This document shows, piece after piece, positions 1-11,925 of a stretch of DNA of 64,000 nucleotides. The DNA lies in assembly GCA_039720395.1 (NCBI GenBank), contig CM077833.1, positions 17,297,133 through 17,361,132 on the forward strand, in the 5' to 3' direction. Position 1 is the first letter of the stretch. Every line of letters begins with the position of its first letter. The position numbers and the translations under genes were made by a program. This DNA is from Liquidambar formosana. Its lineage: Eukaryota; Streptophyta; Magnoliopsida; Saxifragales; Altingiaceae. Below the pieces are notes generated by a model that did not search any database, was not told the DNA's origin, and saw nothing but the letters and a program-made list of their open reading frames with translations.

Positions 1-107
1 GTGTGATATAACTTATATAGTCTTTTTAATATCAAGTGCACTCTAAAACTATTACTCGCCATTCGGTTTTTGTGAAACTAATCATTGTATTAAATTTGAT
101 TTATATG
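1..107. other. flanking DNA left of the Gypsy element
   Basis: AT-rich sequence with no gene that I recognise. Its last five bases, ATATG at 103-107, are the left target-site duplicate of the Gypsy element that follows; the right duplicate is at 15757-15761. This stretch is therefore the older DNA into which the element inserted, or another decayed repeat. Confidence 0.6.
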
Positions 108-966
108 TGTGTGGGATATTTTCGACCAACGAATGGAACCTCGACACGTGGTGACCTTCGGCGAACTCACCAAAAATCGGAGGGGTTCTCGATGAGAGAA
201 GCCCTACCCTTAGGGTCACTTGGCTCTCGGGAGATTGAGCCGTCGAGCTATTAAGTCCTTGGGCTTTCGTGTCTTTGGGCCAATAAGCCTTCAAGCTAAT
301 AGGCTTCCGGATCTATGAATGTCACTAGGCCATGCTAGCACCTTAAATCCAACCATATGTCCTTCACATGACTTATACTTGTCCCACTCCCCAGATCCAA
401 CAAGGGAAATCTGATCGCGATTAGAGCATGCTCCTAATGGTTAAGTCAGGAATGAACAGTTCCAACAACCTGGCCTGGAGCCTTAGATTACCAGTGATCA
501 GGCCTGAAGTCCTAAGCTAACCGTGGTTCATTTGGAACCCTAAAATAACCATGGCTGTGTTAAAATGATAGTCCAGCCCGAAACCTAGTCTTTTCCTATA
601 AAAGGAACATTATTCATGCCAAAAGGAGGTAAGTGCACCGCAACACAAACCCCTAGAAATTCCTATTTTCCTCTCTCTCTAGACACTAAGACAGACTTGA
701 GCATTGGAAGGTTTTAGGCCAGACAACCCCCAGCCTCCCTTGACGGCTTTCTTGATTTTCAGGGTTACAAATCACCGGAGAAACGAACGGCACTGTTCAT
801 CAAAGTGTTTAGCGCTACTGTTGATCGAAGCTACCAAGCGTTACTGTTCATTTGAGAGTTATCTCAGCCCCTACTACTCTCTCTGATTATCGTCACACCG
901 CGCTCCAGATTATCAGACTACCTTCCTTAAAACGCTTCGTCGACTGTCTAGATTTTTCCTCGTACA
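108..966 (+). repeat. 5' LTR of the Gypsy element
   Basis: 859 bp, starting TGTGTGGGATATT and ending CGTACA. It is collinear with 11926-12390 plus 15374-15756: both copies contain the block with CCTCGACACGTGGTGACCTT and the block with CAGCCCGAAACCTAG. A TATA box lies at 597-604. Small substitutions and indels between the two LTRs show that the element is not recent. Confidence 0.9.
597..604 (+). promoter_or_regulatory. TATA box of the 5' LTR
   Basis: TATAAAAG in the U3/R part of the LTR, preceded by TTTTCC. The 3' LTR has the matching TATAAAAT at 15386-15393, so the position is conserved between the two LTRs. Confidence 0.65.
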
Positions 967-989
967 GTTTGGCGTCGTTTGTGGGAAGC
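967..989 (+). promoter_or_regulatory. tRNA primer-binding site
   Basis: Directly after the 5' LTR end (TACA) comes GTTTGGCGTCGTTTGTGGGA. It resembles the TGGCGCCGTCTGTGGGA-type primer sites of plant Gypsy elements, with substitutions. Its position right behind the LTR supports the LTR boundary at 966. I did not identify the exact priming tRNA. Confidence 0.7.
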
Positions 990-1032
990 GAACGAGAAGC
1001 CCTTATCTAAGCTCACTTTCCTTTTCTTAAAA

Positions 1033-1531
1033 ATGGCGGGGCGAACTAGATCCGGAGCAACGTATACCAAACTAGAGCCTAACGGCGCGAGTACAGTCCT
1101 TCCACCACTACCAATCGGGCGTCCCCCAGTGAGCACTATCTTTATTGGGGAGCCTAATGGGCTCGCGGTTCAAACCCAAATGCAAAATGTCCAAGCTGCG
1201 TATAAGCGAGCAATTGCAGACCACTCCAACCCGGAGGCAGTTACCATTGTAGTCGCGATGCTTTAAGGGCGGTTAGAGGAGGCGCAACGCTAGAAGTTCG
1301 CCTTAGAGCAAGAGTATTTCAACCTAAATGAGTGTAGCCACTACCAAACCTCCCCTCGTCGCGTCCGATTGGCAGTAGAGGACAACAGTGACAAGGGGAG
1401 TCATACCTCTCACCCCGTGGAGTCCCAACCATAGCGTCGGAAAGAAAAGAGCAAGCACCAAGAAGGTTATGGCTGAGAGAGGCGCTCCTGAAAGGAACGA
1501 AGAGCTAGGCCAAAGGAAACTGAAGGATAGA
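1033..1531 (+). pseudogene. gag N-terminal part of the Gypsy element (broken)
   Basis: An ATG at 1033 (MAGRTRSGATYTK...) lies about 45 bp after the primer site, the usual place for gag. The frame ends at a TAA at 1264-1266. Similar low-complexity coding-like sequence runs on until a solo LTR interrupts it at 1532, and gag resumes after 6304. The upstream in-frame ATG at 979 lies in the primer-site region, so 1033 is the better start. It is a relic, with no intact product. Confidence 0.55.
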
Positions 1532-3310
1532 TGTAACACCTAGAATTTCATACAACTTAAAAAGAAAATAAATTGAAATTTTCATCCATTAAACATAATA
1601 TTGATACTGATTTATTAAATATAAAAGGTACAACAATTCATCTCTAAAATAACTTAACTTATCAATTAAAAGAGTACAAAAAAAAAACATCAAAAAGTTT
1701 CTCTTAATATGCGCAACCCAAAACTTTTCTACTTCTTTCAAACGTTTCCTCATCAACCTGAAAAAATTTATTATAATAAGGGTGAGCTACACAGCTTAGT
1801 AAGAATAATATCTATTTTAATTCAGTATTAATCTTAGCACAATAGATCATATTATGATGATATTATTAATTCAAAATGCATATTCATATTATGGCACATT
1901 ATTCTACTATTTTCTCAATATAAAAATTTTCATACTTGAGCCTCTGTCGCCATTTACAACCTGTAAAATACAAATAATAAAAATAACCTGCATAGGCCCT
2001 CTTACCGTATATGCACATTATTATAGCCACAGTATATATGTCCCTATTATATGTGTATACTAGTCATAACCCACTTACTCAATGACTCAGTATATTATTG
2101 CATTAACTGCAGGGCATACATGACTAGATCTGCCCCGTTTGACCACTCCACAATTCATTAGTATCCAAAGTAATAACAACAATAATTCGTGCTATAAAAA
2201 TAGCATTATCTCAATAGAAAAATGTGCCATAATTATTAGACTAATTCAAAAATTAATACATAAAGTCTTAAGGGTCCCTACAATTCAATCATTTAGAAAT
2301 TATATCTCCAATATCAACAACATATGTTTAGTTTTATTTATTTATTTCTTAAAACTATAGTTTATTAACCAATCAAAGAAAATAACCAATGGAAATTAAT
2401 TATATATAGTTTTTAGTTGTAAAAAATCTAATTTATTTTCAAAATAACAATTATTATTATTTTTAGAAATTATTTAATAATGCTTAAGGCATTTAAATGG
2501 AAGATAATCATTTTCTCAGTATCCAAACAGAGCCTTAGCATTTTGAATAAAATTCTGTTTTTTTTTTTTTTTTCATTTTTTCATTTTCAAAATTAAATTA
2601 CTAAACAGTACACTTTTATATTTTATTTACGAAATAGGACATTTTATTTACAAAACTGGTCAATTTATTTACAAAACAGTTGTCTTCTTCATAATATATT
2701 ATTGAAATGGCACGATTTTGCAGAAAAGTAATTACAGTGAAGTACAAAACTTCAATTGCTTATATCTTCTTCATACGAAGTTGGATTCGAGTGATTCAAA
2801 AGGCCAAATGAAGCTTACAATGTCTATTTTCATATTCTATAGTTAATTTTGAGAAACCATTAACACATTAATTCAGTTTTTGCAGTTAAAGTTTTGGGCT
2901 TTATCAACCTTATCCAAACTTTAAACTTTAAACTTTAAATACTCCATCCACAACAATCTATACCTTACTAAATTTCATAGGCTCTAATTTTTCTCTAAAG
3001 AGAAACTAAAGCCCCAACATTGGCATAGAATTACTAACTACACAAAGAGAATGAAATCACCAAATTCAGACTCCATTAAAACACCATATTCAAGCTTTGA
3101 AAATTCAGAATTTTTTTTATCTAACATCAAATTGAGTAAAGAAACCAATACATAATTAACATACATGTTAATTTTTACCTTCTAAACTCGAATTAGCTTA
3201 TGATAAAACAAGATTTTAGTTGCCTTCCTTCTTTTTCTCTACTTTCTCTCTCTAGATACGCTTCCTCTTTCCGGTTCTTATTCTCCAGTTGGGCTTATAT
3301 TACAGCTTAC

Positions 3311-5814
3311 TGTGAACCCATGAAAGCGGCCCACAAGGATTGATGAGAAAAAAAGAAGATTAGTTTAGGTTTTTGAAAAAAAAAAGAAAAGGAGTCGCCA
3401 CTTATTTTTTAAAGGAAACAAGGAAAACCCTAAAAACCTTTTTGTTTTAAGAAAACAATTGAAAAGACTCCATGTTTAAAAAGGAAAGGCAAAAAGCGAT
3501 CTTTTGGAAACCAAAGAAATCGGAGATTCAGAGGCTAAGTTATAACATGGGAAGGTTTTAGGCAAAGCCTATAGGCACCCATGTCACCCTTACGGTCTCT
3601 TAGTTTATTTGGGCTAAATTAAGATCTTACTATACAAAAATCAACAAGTATATTATCATAAGATAGTATACAAATATCCATCTATGCACGCATAATAAGC
3701 AAATAAAACAAAGAAACAAAACAAAATAGAAAACTAGGATACTTGGATCCTAGAATAGACTTGAGCCTCAAAACGAGCACTTACGTACCATGCAACGAAA
3801 TACATGGATCAAAGTCCACGTAGTTTAATTAAGAATAGGGTTAAATCTTAATATAAACCTATGGTAAAAACCCTAGGTTTCCTTATTAAAAGATAGAAAG
3901 TGTATTGAACAGTCCAAATTTGAAAACTTCCACAGGATGGAAACTTTAATAAAAAATCAGTATTTTATTGATTGAGGAAACCTTAGATTAAACCATATGT
4001 CCATATTAAAAAATAACCTTAAAGGGGGAGAAGAGCAAGAGTTAAGGAAGAAAGAAGTGAATTGGGGCACTTCCACACCCTACTTACCTTCACGTAATAA
4101 CTCCAAACAAAAGCAAGCTTTAAGCAATAACAGCCTTATATATAATAAGACGATTATCACACATGTTTGCACCCTTACACGTGCTCAAAACAAGATAAAA
4201 AGAACAAAATAGCAATCTGGACAGAATAGTATTATGGCCTAAAATCATCCACTAGACATATAAATAGCAGAAATAGCAAACTCTCATAAGCCCTAATGCA
4301 ATCCTAGAACCATGATATGCATAAAACCCTAAAATCAACTATATGAATGTAAAGAAATATTATAGTTATTCTATATGCAATACATATACAGCAACCATGA
4401 AGAAAAACCAACAAAAAAGCCTAAGCTAACATGCTATATGAAACTAACCTAAAACAAGGACAATAGAAGCCCTAAACTCACAATCATGCTTAAAAACTTG
4501 TAGAACAACTCTAAAGCATGCTAAAATCAACATGAACAGTATTTAAATCATGCATATTAACTAACTAAAGTGATAACACATGATAAAAATCCTAACTTCA
4601 ACATGCAATAGAACTATTCTACATGAAACCCTAATTTAAACTTGAATAGGGAGAGGTTTTACTTTAGGAAGAGCTTCCTTGCTGCTGTGAGAACTCTCTC
4701 TTGACTTGTGGATAACTTGAATCAAGCTTTCTTCAAGGCTATAGTAGAAACTCTAGCTCTCCTTCAACTCTCTCTCACAAACTCAAATTTAATGCATAAA
4801 AGTGGCTATCGGTCCCTCCCCTAGTGCTGAAGCATAAGGAGGTATTTATAGAGTTTCATTAGGATAAACCAATGGTTGGGATAAAAACCCTAAAAATTGA
4901 TCCAAGGGTTATTAGAGACTCCCTTGGTGCTTAAGAAACTCAAAAGTTACTAAAAACTAAAAGGAAACACATCCAAAAGAGTCATTGTACGTCAAAATAG
5001 GAAGAAGTCCGCTTCAACAAGGAAATAGCAAAAAAATAGGAAAGTGGTCTCGGGTGACCACCAAGCCCCGAGCGGCTAGCCGCCCGGGCTTGGGTGGTCA
5101 CCTGAACCCACTTCAGTTTTTTGCTTTTTTGGACTTTGTTGCCTTCTAGGAATGTTTCAGGGGTCAAATCAACTCCGATTTTGATGAAACAAAAGCCAAA
5201 ACAATCGTATTTCGATGAGGAATTCATTTTTGAACATTTTAGGGTGAAAACTACTAACCATGGGTGCATAGTTAGGTTTAAAAAAGGCAGTTAACCGTTA
5301 TGCTCTACTTTGCAAAGCGTAGGTATGCACATAGGATTGAACCAAATGCTTTCTAAACCAAAATTAAACATTTCAAAACATTTTTAGGGATAAAATAAAG
5401 ACTAATTAAAGTCAATTTGAAAGGATTTGGTTGGTAATTGTGAGTCAATTTGAGTTAACCCAAAGAAGGGTCAATTAACCAACTTGAACCATATTGAGCC
5501 ATTTTAACCCTAAGCCATTGATTCATTAAATTGAATCTAGAAATACCTCATATGCATCAATATGAACTCCAATTGACAATTTGGAGATCATTTCACGGTT
5601 AAATGGAAAGTTTGTGATTTAAAAGATGATTACGCTCCTCAAGTCACAAAAGTTCTTATTAACCTTCAAGATCAACTTCAAATTGAACCAAAACTCATAT
5701 CCATTGTCCTTATGACCCTAAAAAACTAATTCAAGTGACTAAACTCAAAAACAAAACAAAAACATGCATGAAATAATGAGTCCTAGTAAAGTGGTGCAAA
5801 AATGGGGTGTGACA
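3311..5814 (-). mobile_element. solo LTR, copy A of the TGTCACACC family
   Basis: 2504 bp, reading TGTGAACCC...GTGACA on the plus strand, with a perfect 5-bp target duplication CTTAC at 3306-3310 and 5815-5819. It is collinear with 12391-15373 and 15974-19089. Read on the minus strand it begins TGTCACACCCCATTTTTGC and has GTGGCGACTCC near its end, the layout of long plant Tat/Ogre-type LTRs; this is why the strand is given as minus. No primer site or coding sequence adjoins it, so it is a solo LTR. It lies inside the solo LTR at 1532-6304. Confidence 0.85.
3734..3753. repeat. hairpin in solo LTR copy A
   Basis: Inverted repeat CTAGGAT...ATCCTAG with a 6-base loop. The equivalent palindromes are at 12813-12834 in copy B and 16388-16410 in copy C. 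The pairing is kept in all three although the bases differ. Confidence 0.6.
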
Positions 5815-6304
5815 CTTACATATATGTATCTAGAATTTATAATGATTGTAAAATTTCATGGCTTCTCATGGTGCTGCCACCGTTCTTCATGCAAGCTTCC
5901 ATTTGTTTCCAAACTCTTCCTTCTTAACAGCTTAAAATGTGCAAGAAGCATAAGCTGCCACGCTAGAATTTCATGCAAAAATTCATTTTGTTTTGTGTGT
6001 TTTTTTTTAATTATAAATAAAACCTAATCTCTAATTAAAATCCTATTCAATCCTTATTTAAATCTAAAAATTCTTATTTTAAATTCTTATATTATGAAAT
6101 TGAACGTTTAATGTTAACAAACTCTATAAAACTGATATGATCATCTTATCATTTAATTCTTATCATCCTTAATTTCATAAACACAACCCTATAATGAATA
6201 TCATAACTATCTTTATTTAATTAAATAAAATTATGTTGTGAATTATTTTTAATTATATATTTTTATAGTTGTTTAAACTAAAATATTTTTTTAGGGTTGT
6301 TATA

Positions 6305-7210
6305 ATAGAGTCGAGCGCCAAGGAACCAATAGGAGGCGAATACTTGTCGAGGACTCCTATTCAAAAGTTGTTACCGAAGCAAATTCTGGTCATACCAGGT
6401 GAACCCATCGGGAAGATAATTGAGACCGACTATGGAGCGAACATCGCTCCAAGATATCTACCCCAAAGCCTGACCGAAGAGGTAGAAATCATTATGAGGC
6501 TCATGAGAGCTCAGGCGGGACTAAGTTGATGCAGAGGAAGTGGTCAAGGAGAAAGGAAAAAGAGAATCAGAGATTTAACCTTAGACGAATTTGCTAAGAA
6601 AATCCGAGCGGATATTAAGATAATGAAAGAGATCGGGCTTCCGATACCGAATCATTTACGGGTGGGAAAATCCCCTATTTTCAAGTTGGATTCAAACTAC
6701 GCCGACTCCGAAGAACTACAGTGAGGTTACCTTTACCCCATATGTCCCATTGTGAACCTCGATTATCATTTAACGTACTATGTCCAGAAGATGTTGCTAT
6801 ACATAGACAACGAAGGCTTTATGTGCAAAATTTTCCCGATGAGCCTTAGGGAGATTGCTTTGAGATGGTGGGCGAAAATTCTAGAAAAATCGATCTGAAG
6901 ATGGGACGACCTGGTTAAACTCTTTTAGGATCACTTCATAACAAGCAAAAAGTACACCAAGACCATGCAGAACCTATACGAGATGCAGCAAGGGGCAGGG
7001 GAGTCCTTACGCGACTACTCTCAAAGGTTCTGGGAACTCTACACTCAGATCGAGGAACCGAATGAGCGAAGTGCCCTTGACATCTTTAGACAATGTTTGG
7101 TTTGATCCTCTCGGTTGTTTGAACAATTGACCCTTGAACCGCCAATTAACATCAGGAAGTTGTTTAATCGAGTTCAAAGGTACATAAGACTTGACGACGC
7201 TTTTTGAACG
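6305..7210 (+). pseudogene. gag capsid region of the Gypsy element (broken)
   Basis: Gag continues after the solo LTR, but with in-frame stops and frame changes. Around 6850-7060 the translation shows the plant retrotransposon gag hallmarks: a WWAKILEKSI-like stretch, then W-DDL-KLF--HF, then a segment ending GESLRDYSQRF. This corresponds to the Retrotrans_gag capsid domain. The stops (for example after KSI and in the KLF-DH stretch) show that it makes no protein. Confidence 0.75.
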
Positions 7211-7228
7211 ACAGGGAGACCGAACTAG

Positions 7229-7574
7229 GTGGATAAGAAGAAAGATAAGAACCCCCGAACTGACCGAATGAAAGATGATCTAGCAAGAAATGAACTGTCA
7301 AGGGATAAAGTACCGACTAATCTGAACCAGGCTGTATTTATTGTCTTCACTATGCCAATCTACAGGCTTTTGCGAATCATTGAGGGTAAATATTTCTTCG
7401 AAAAATCGAAGCCGATGGGTAGGAGATCCTGAGAAGAGGAATAAAAAATGGTTTTACAAGTACCATAAAGATTACGGCCACAAAACTAAGGATTGTAGGA
7501 TTCTAAAGCACAACCTCGAGGCTTGGGTGAAATCTGGACACTTGAGCGAGTTCATAGCTAAGGGTGATGATTGA
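7229..7574 (+). pseudogene. gag C-terminus with decayed zinc-knuckle motif
   Basis: The frame at 7341-7574 ends with a relic of the YHxDxGHxTxxC knuckle found before the protease in Tat-type gag: YKYHKDYGHKTKDCRILKH. It is followed by a leucine-rich tail and GHLSEFI. The first cysteine of the motif is not visible, so zinc binding would be lost. A stop at 7574 and a frame change separate it from the protease. Confidence 0.65.
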
Positions 7575-7742
7575 AAGAAGCCCGAGGAGAAAAAGGTCGA
7601 AAAGTTGAAAGCCACAGCTGAAGGTTACACTATCCTAGGGGCCATCGATGTGATCAGTGGGGCCTATGATAAGGCTTCGGTTTCCGTGAACGCCCTTTGG
7701 ACGCAATACTAGAAAGCTTCCCATCTTTGGAAAGTATTCGAA

Positions 7743-8105
7743 ATGAAGTCAGAGCCAACGCTTGTAGTCGACAAAGGGAAGGATGATCTGAACTCGGTCC
7801 TATTCTTCGGGAAAGATTACCTGACCACGGAAGCACAACATCCTCATAACGATGCCTTGATAGTCCGAATGATGATCGCAAATTATGAGGTTGGGAAGGT
7901 TTATGTCGATAACGGAGCCTCAGTGAATGTCAAGTTCAAGAAACTCTTCAATCAACTCGGGTTAAAGAAGGATGATCTTGTTCCGAGCAACTTGGGCTTA
8001 AAGGCATTTAATGGGAACCTTTCTTACCCCCTCAGGCATATCACCTTGGCCGTTCGAACGGGTCCAATTCAAACGATCCAACATTTTGTCGTTCTAGAAG
8101 AGTGA
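7743..8105 (+). pseudogene. aspartic protease (retropepsin) relic
   Basis: An open stretch of 120 codons contains VYVDNGASVNV around 7900-7930, matching the retropepsin active site D-(S/T)-G-(A/S), with N in place of S/T. The following LFNQLGLKKDDL and the LKAFNGN...GPI...F-V segment match the rest of the Gypsy protease. It ends at a TGA directly before a segment resembling the conserved PWLH...PST junction that precedes RT. Confidence 0.8.
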
Positions 8106-8619
8106 TCGACATATAATGTAATAATGAGGCAGCCCTGGCTCCACGCCATAGAAGTCATACCCTCAACTATCACTAGTCTGTCCATTTCCTGGGCCCCGAG
8201 GGTATAATAGAGTTTTACAAAAACCAAGCGGTAACCCGAGAATGTTTTATGTACGAGCTCATAGGATACTCCCCATCGACCATGTCAAAAAAGAAAGAAA
8301 AGAATGGTATCCGCCCCGAGGCAACGAGTGAACGTGGGGATAAGCCCAAGAGGTCTAAAAAAGATGTCAATCCGTTATAGCAATTAAAGCATAGTCGGCC
8401 CAGGCTTGAAGATACTCTACTCGAGCCGGACGATAGAACAGAGGAAGAACTCTGAAAAATGATAATTGATGATGGATCCCCCAAGCGATACTTCCTACTC
8501 GGCAGTTCTCTTTCCGAGAAGGAAGCATCTGAACTGTTTCAGTTTTTGAAGAAGAACATTGACGTATTCGCTTGGTTGCCGCACGAAATGCCAAGGATCG
8601 ATCCGGACATAATCTAACA

Positions 8620-8904
8620 CAGACTCAAAGTGGATCCGAGTTTCAAGCCTGTTACTCAGAAACAAAGAAGACTGTCAGATGACCGAGCCTCAGCCATAGA
8701 CGAAGAGGTAAAGAAATTCTTGAAAGCCGGTTTCATACGGGAAGTGATGTACCCAACATGGTCTACCAACCCAGTTTTTGTCAAGAAGAAAAATGGCGAA
8801 TGGAGGGTGTGTGTCAATTTCACGGACCTGAATAAGGCTTGCCCAAAAGATAGTTTCCCGTTGCCCAAGATTGACTAAGTCATCGATTCCATCTATTCAA
8901 GTAA
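8620..8904 (+). pseudogene. reverse transcriptase N-terminus, truncated
   Basis: The frame at 8630-8878 encodes the start of a Gypsy RT: an HRL-VDP-FKPV-QK-R segment, then EEVKKFLKAGFIREVMYPTW, then FVKKKNGEWRVCVNFTDLNK, then CPKDSFPLPKID. These are the first conserved RT blocks. The sequence stops resembling RT at about 8904, before the catalytic YxDD block. RNase H and integrase are absent downstream. A stop also follows PKID. Confidence 0.88.
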
Positions 8905-9119
8905 GGGGCAAGGTTAACCTTGTGAAGGATATATTCCAAAGTAAAAGAACGTTTTGAAGATTATCCATGTTGATTTCATAAGTCAGTTTCATCTTTAAGC
9001 ATGTCTTGGGGGTGTCCTTATCTATTGTCATTTGTTTCTGTCAGTTGTCTTTGATTCTATCAATTAGTCTTCTATCATTGTCTTTGTGCATCCCCCAGGG
9101 AAAGTGATGTACTTTGTTT

Positions 9120-9750
9120 GATTGAGTATTCCTAGGGAAAGGAATTACATTTTTATCCATTGGGAAATGGATAAAATTTCTATGCTTGTTTATAATCCAC
9201 AGGGAAAAGGATCATGTTTTTATACACAAGGAAAGGGATAAAATTTCTATGCTTATTTATGATCCACAGGGAAAGGGATCATGCTTTTATCCATAGGGAA
9301 ATGGATAAAATTTCTATGCTTGTTTATAATACATAGGGAAAAGGATCGTGCTTTTATTCACAGGGAAAATGATAAAATTCTTATACTTGTTTATAATCCA
9401 TAGGGAAAGGATCGTGTCTTTTCTCCACAAGAAGAGGGATAAAATTTATGTGTTTGTGATCCATAGGGAAAGGGATTGTGTTTTTATCCACGGGAAAAGG
9501 GATAAAATTTCTACGTTTATTTATAATCCACAGGGAAAAGGATCGTGTTTTTATCCACAGGGAAAGGGATAAAATTTATATACTTGTTTATGATCCACAG
9601 GGAAAGAAATCGTGTTTTTATGATCCATAGGGAAAGGGATTGTGCTATTATCCACAAGGAACATGGATAAAATATCTATGCTTGTTTGTGATTCACAGGA
9701 AAAGGGATCAGACCTTTATCCACAGGGAAAGGGATAAAGTTTTCAATCAC
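9120..9750 (+). repeat. 67-bp tandem repeat (minisatellite)
   Basis: The word ATAAAA recurs at about 9171, 9238, 9305, 9372, 9439, 9502, 9569, 9666 and 9734. The steps are mostly 67 bp, with one 63-bp step and one 97-bp step that contains an extra half unit. Each unit is a diverged dimer of about 33 bp built on ATCCACAGGGAAAGGGAT. About nine copies are present. Such arrays are common near the 3' end of Tat/Ogre-type elements. Protein-like readings across it are artefacts of the periodicity. Confidence 0.9.
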
Positions 9751-9954
9751 TGCTGTTTATTTCTATAACTAATATTTACTTATGTATCCCCAGGGACAGG
9801 GATAAGGTTCTAAGGTAAGACCTGATTCTACTTACCATCCATGTATGCATTAGCATTTGTTCATGCGCCTTGAAATGCTAGTCGATTAAAATGGTTTGTC
9901 TTCTAGTCTTCCAATTCCAATCACTCCGTGAATGGAATTGAAAGAATGGGCAAC

Positions 9955-11824
9955 TGTTGACACCCCATTTTGTACCGCCCAAATATTTCAAGTCCACCCT
10001 TTTAAGCCCAGTGATAAAGGGTGATCTGGTTTAAAATAATTGAATGAATGATCCTTGAAGAGCCGATGTGATCGCAATAGTAGCCCAACCCACTAGAAGC
10101 CCACAATTGGATATTTGTATATACGTCCAATTCAGTTGTACGTATGCACCTTTCAATTGTGCATACGCACATTAACTCCCAAATTTGGATTTTTCCCTCC
10201 ATTTTGGTATTCCCCTTGTTACCTTATGAAGGTTTGACCTACTTTGTAGCCACTTTGTGACGGCTAGAAAAGCCAAAAACCCTAACCTAGCTTCTCTAAA
10301 ACCCTAATACTACGTCTATAAATATAGCACTTTCAATTTAGAAAGGGGACCTGAACTATTTTTCTAGCGACCACCATTCTTTTAACCATCTCTAAAAACC
10401 CTAGCTACCACTTCTACAAACCCTAAAAGCTAAGAGAAAGAAAGACGACTGCGATCACGAAGGCTTGAAAGGGGAGAGTTCATCAAAGTTTATCCTACAT
10501 ACCACCCAACCTGAGGGTAACACTTACTTTTTCATCTCTTTCTCCATTATTTGAGATAGCCTGTTATTATTTTCGAATGTCCAGATATGCTATTTACATG
10601 ATTCTCTTTCCCCCATGATTGTGTATTTATTTTGTTTAGTTGTTTCTCATTTCTTAGTAAATTTATTTATTTAGTTTTTTCTTTTGATTTTTATTTTATT
10701 TCGTCTTCCACATGATTAGTAATCTTTTGCATCGATTAATTTATGTCATCCATATAGTAGAATAGACGTATTCATCTCTGCATATGTATTTTCATTCATT
10801 AGATTAAGATTTCTTTTTCTTAGTTCATTTTGATTTATTCTCATCCCTTATTAATTTTATTTTTGTCCTTTTAATCTTTCTAGTTGTGTGCATATAGATT
10901 TACGACTTGATTATCATAGTTCTTTTATGTATTTACATATTTTATTAGTTGTAGAAGCATATAATTAATTTTGGGGTTCTGTGAATGGAATGTACGTACG
11001 CATAAATTGAAAGTGTGTATGCACCTTACGGTTGTGCATACGCACTTCCTTTGTATGATCGGTTGACTGTTTTATTATATTTATTTTATTCTATATTATT
11101 CATTCCATACTTATTTGATTCCATATATATTTTATCTATTCCCTAGTTTAGGTTATTACCATATTTGTTTATCCCTCACATATCTTTTTTTCTGTGTCAA
11201 TCTTCTTTTATTATCATTTATTTATTTAGATTAGTTCCATATTTTATTTAATTTTTTTCTCTAGATTAGTTCTTTATTTAAATCATTCCTTTATTTATTT
11301 TTATTTTCTTCCTTACGCATTTGCTTGTTTCTTTACTTATTTGTTTCTCATTTGTTATTAGTAGATTATTTCCTCTTATACTTTTATTTTTCTTACTTGT
11401 CTATTTATTTATTTCTTTCTTTATTCGACTCTTCCTTTATTTTTGTATCTTTCTTTAGATTAGCCCTTTATTATATTGATTCTTTGTATAATTCATTTAT
11501 TTATTTGCCATAATTGCATGATATCATTTAAATTAAATTGCATATCGCATGAATAGGGTTAAATCCAATTGATAATTCTTGTTAATTAAAGCCAACAAGA
11601 CACATGTGGGGGTCGGCTTCGGTAGGGCATTGTTGGGTCCCTAACACCTTCCCAACAACGTACCCTAACTCCAAACCCTAAATTCTCTGGTTATGACAAG
11701 TTAGACCCTTGCTAGGGGTCAAATCGGTTCCTGAAACCAAATCGAGTGGCGACTCTTCTCCACGCTAGCCCTCTTGGCTAGTGGCGTACTCTTGAGCTGA
11801 CGTGGTTAGGACACGGCATTCACA
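9955..11824 (+). repeat. LTR of a second Tat/Ogre-like element
   Basis: It begins TGTTGACACCCCATTTTG directly after a purine-rich stretch, as a 3' LTR does. TATAAATA is at 10317-10324. GAGTGGCGACTC is at 11743-11754, near the end, as in the reverse complements of copies A-C. The 3' end is placed at ATTCACA (11818-11824), matching the TTCACA end of those copies. The right border is inferred, not proven by a duplication. The interior is AT-rich with no coding sequence. Confidence 0.6.
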
Positions 11825-11925
11825 AGTACACTAAACAGCATGACTTAAATGTGGGTCTAATCATGTCAAAACCGTTACGTCCTCGGTAATTCTGTGACCT
11901 AAAAATTTAATGGCTCGGGGGAAGT
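11825..11925 (+). promoter_or_regulatory. untranslated end and polypurine tract of the Gypsy element
   Basis: Short non-coding sequence ends in GGCTCGGGGGAAGT immediately before the 3' LTR. A purine tract in this place primes plus-strand DNA synthesis in LTR retrotransposons. It fixes the 3' LTR start at 11926. Confidence 0.7.

Larger units (their letters stand above)
1532..6304. mobile_element. solo LTR inserted in gag (itself interrupted)
   Basis: The insertion starts TGTAACACC and ends GTTGTTATA, so the ends are imperfect inverted repeats as in LTRs. It is flanked by perfect 5-bp duplicates, ATAGA, at 1527-1531 and 6305-6309. Gag-like sequence lies on both sides. After removing the nested LTR at 3311-5814, about 2.27 kb remains, with no coding sequence, primer site or purine tract. 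A solo LTR of another LTR family is the simplest reading. The last base is A after T rather than the usual CA. Confidence 0.72.
8905..11824 (+). mobile_element. foreign LTR-element remnant replacing the rest of pol
   Basis: Between the truncated RT and the Gypsy element's own polypurine tract lies a block that does not look like pol. It has about 220 bp of AT-rich sequence, a 67-bp tandem repeat, a purine-rich stretch ending AAAGAATGGGCAAC, and an LTR that begins TGTTGACACCCC. That is the 3' end of another long Gypsy element, without its 5' LTR. AGTAA at 8900-8904 and AGTAC at 11825-11829 could be a decayed target duplication (4 of 5 bases), but this is weak. A recombination or deletion product fits equally well. 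Confidence 0.5.

Noticed and set aside
8630..8878. Endogenous pararetrovirus (Caulimoviridae) reverse transcriptase
   Set aside because: The RT relic is preceded by Gypsy-type gag and protease and enclosed by paired LTRs with a 5-bp target duplication, which fits an LTR retrotransposon and not an integrated pararetrovirus.
9120..9750. Regularly spaced repeats that could suggest a CRISPR array, and an open frame across them (9348-9572)
   Set aside because: Units are adjacent tandem copies without unique spacers, the context is a plant retrotransposon, and the open frame is a product of the repeat period.
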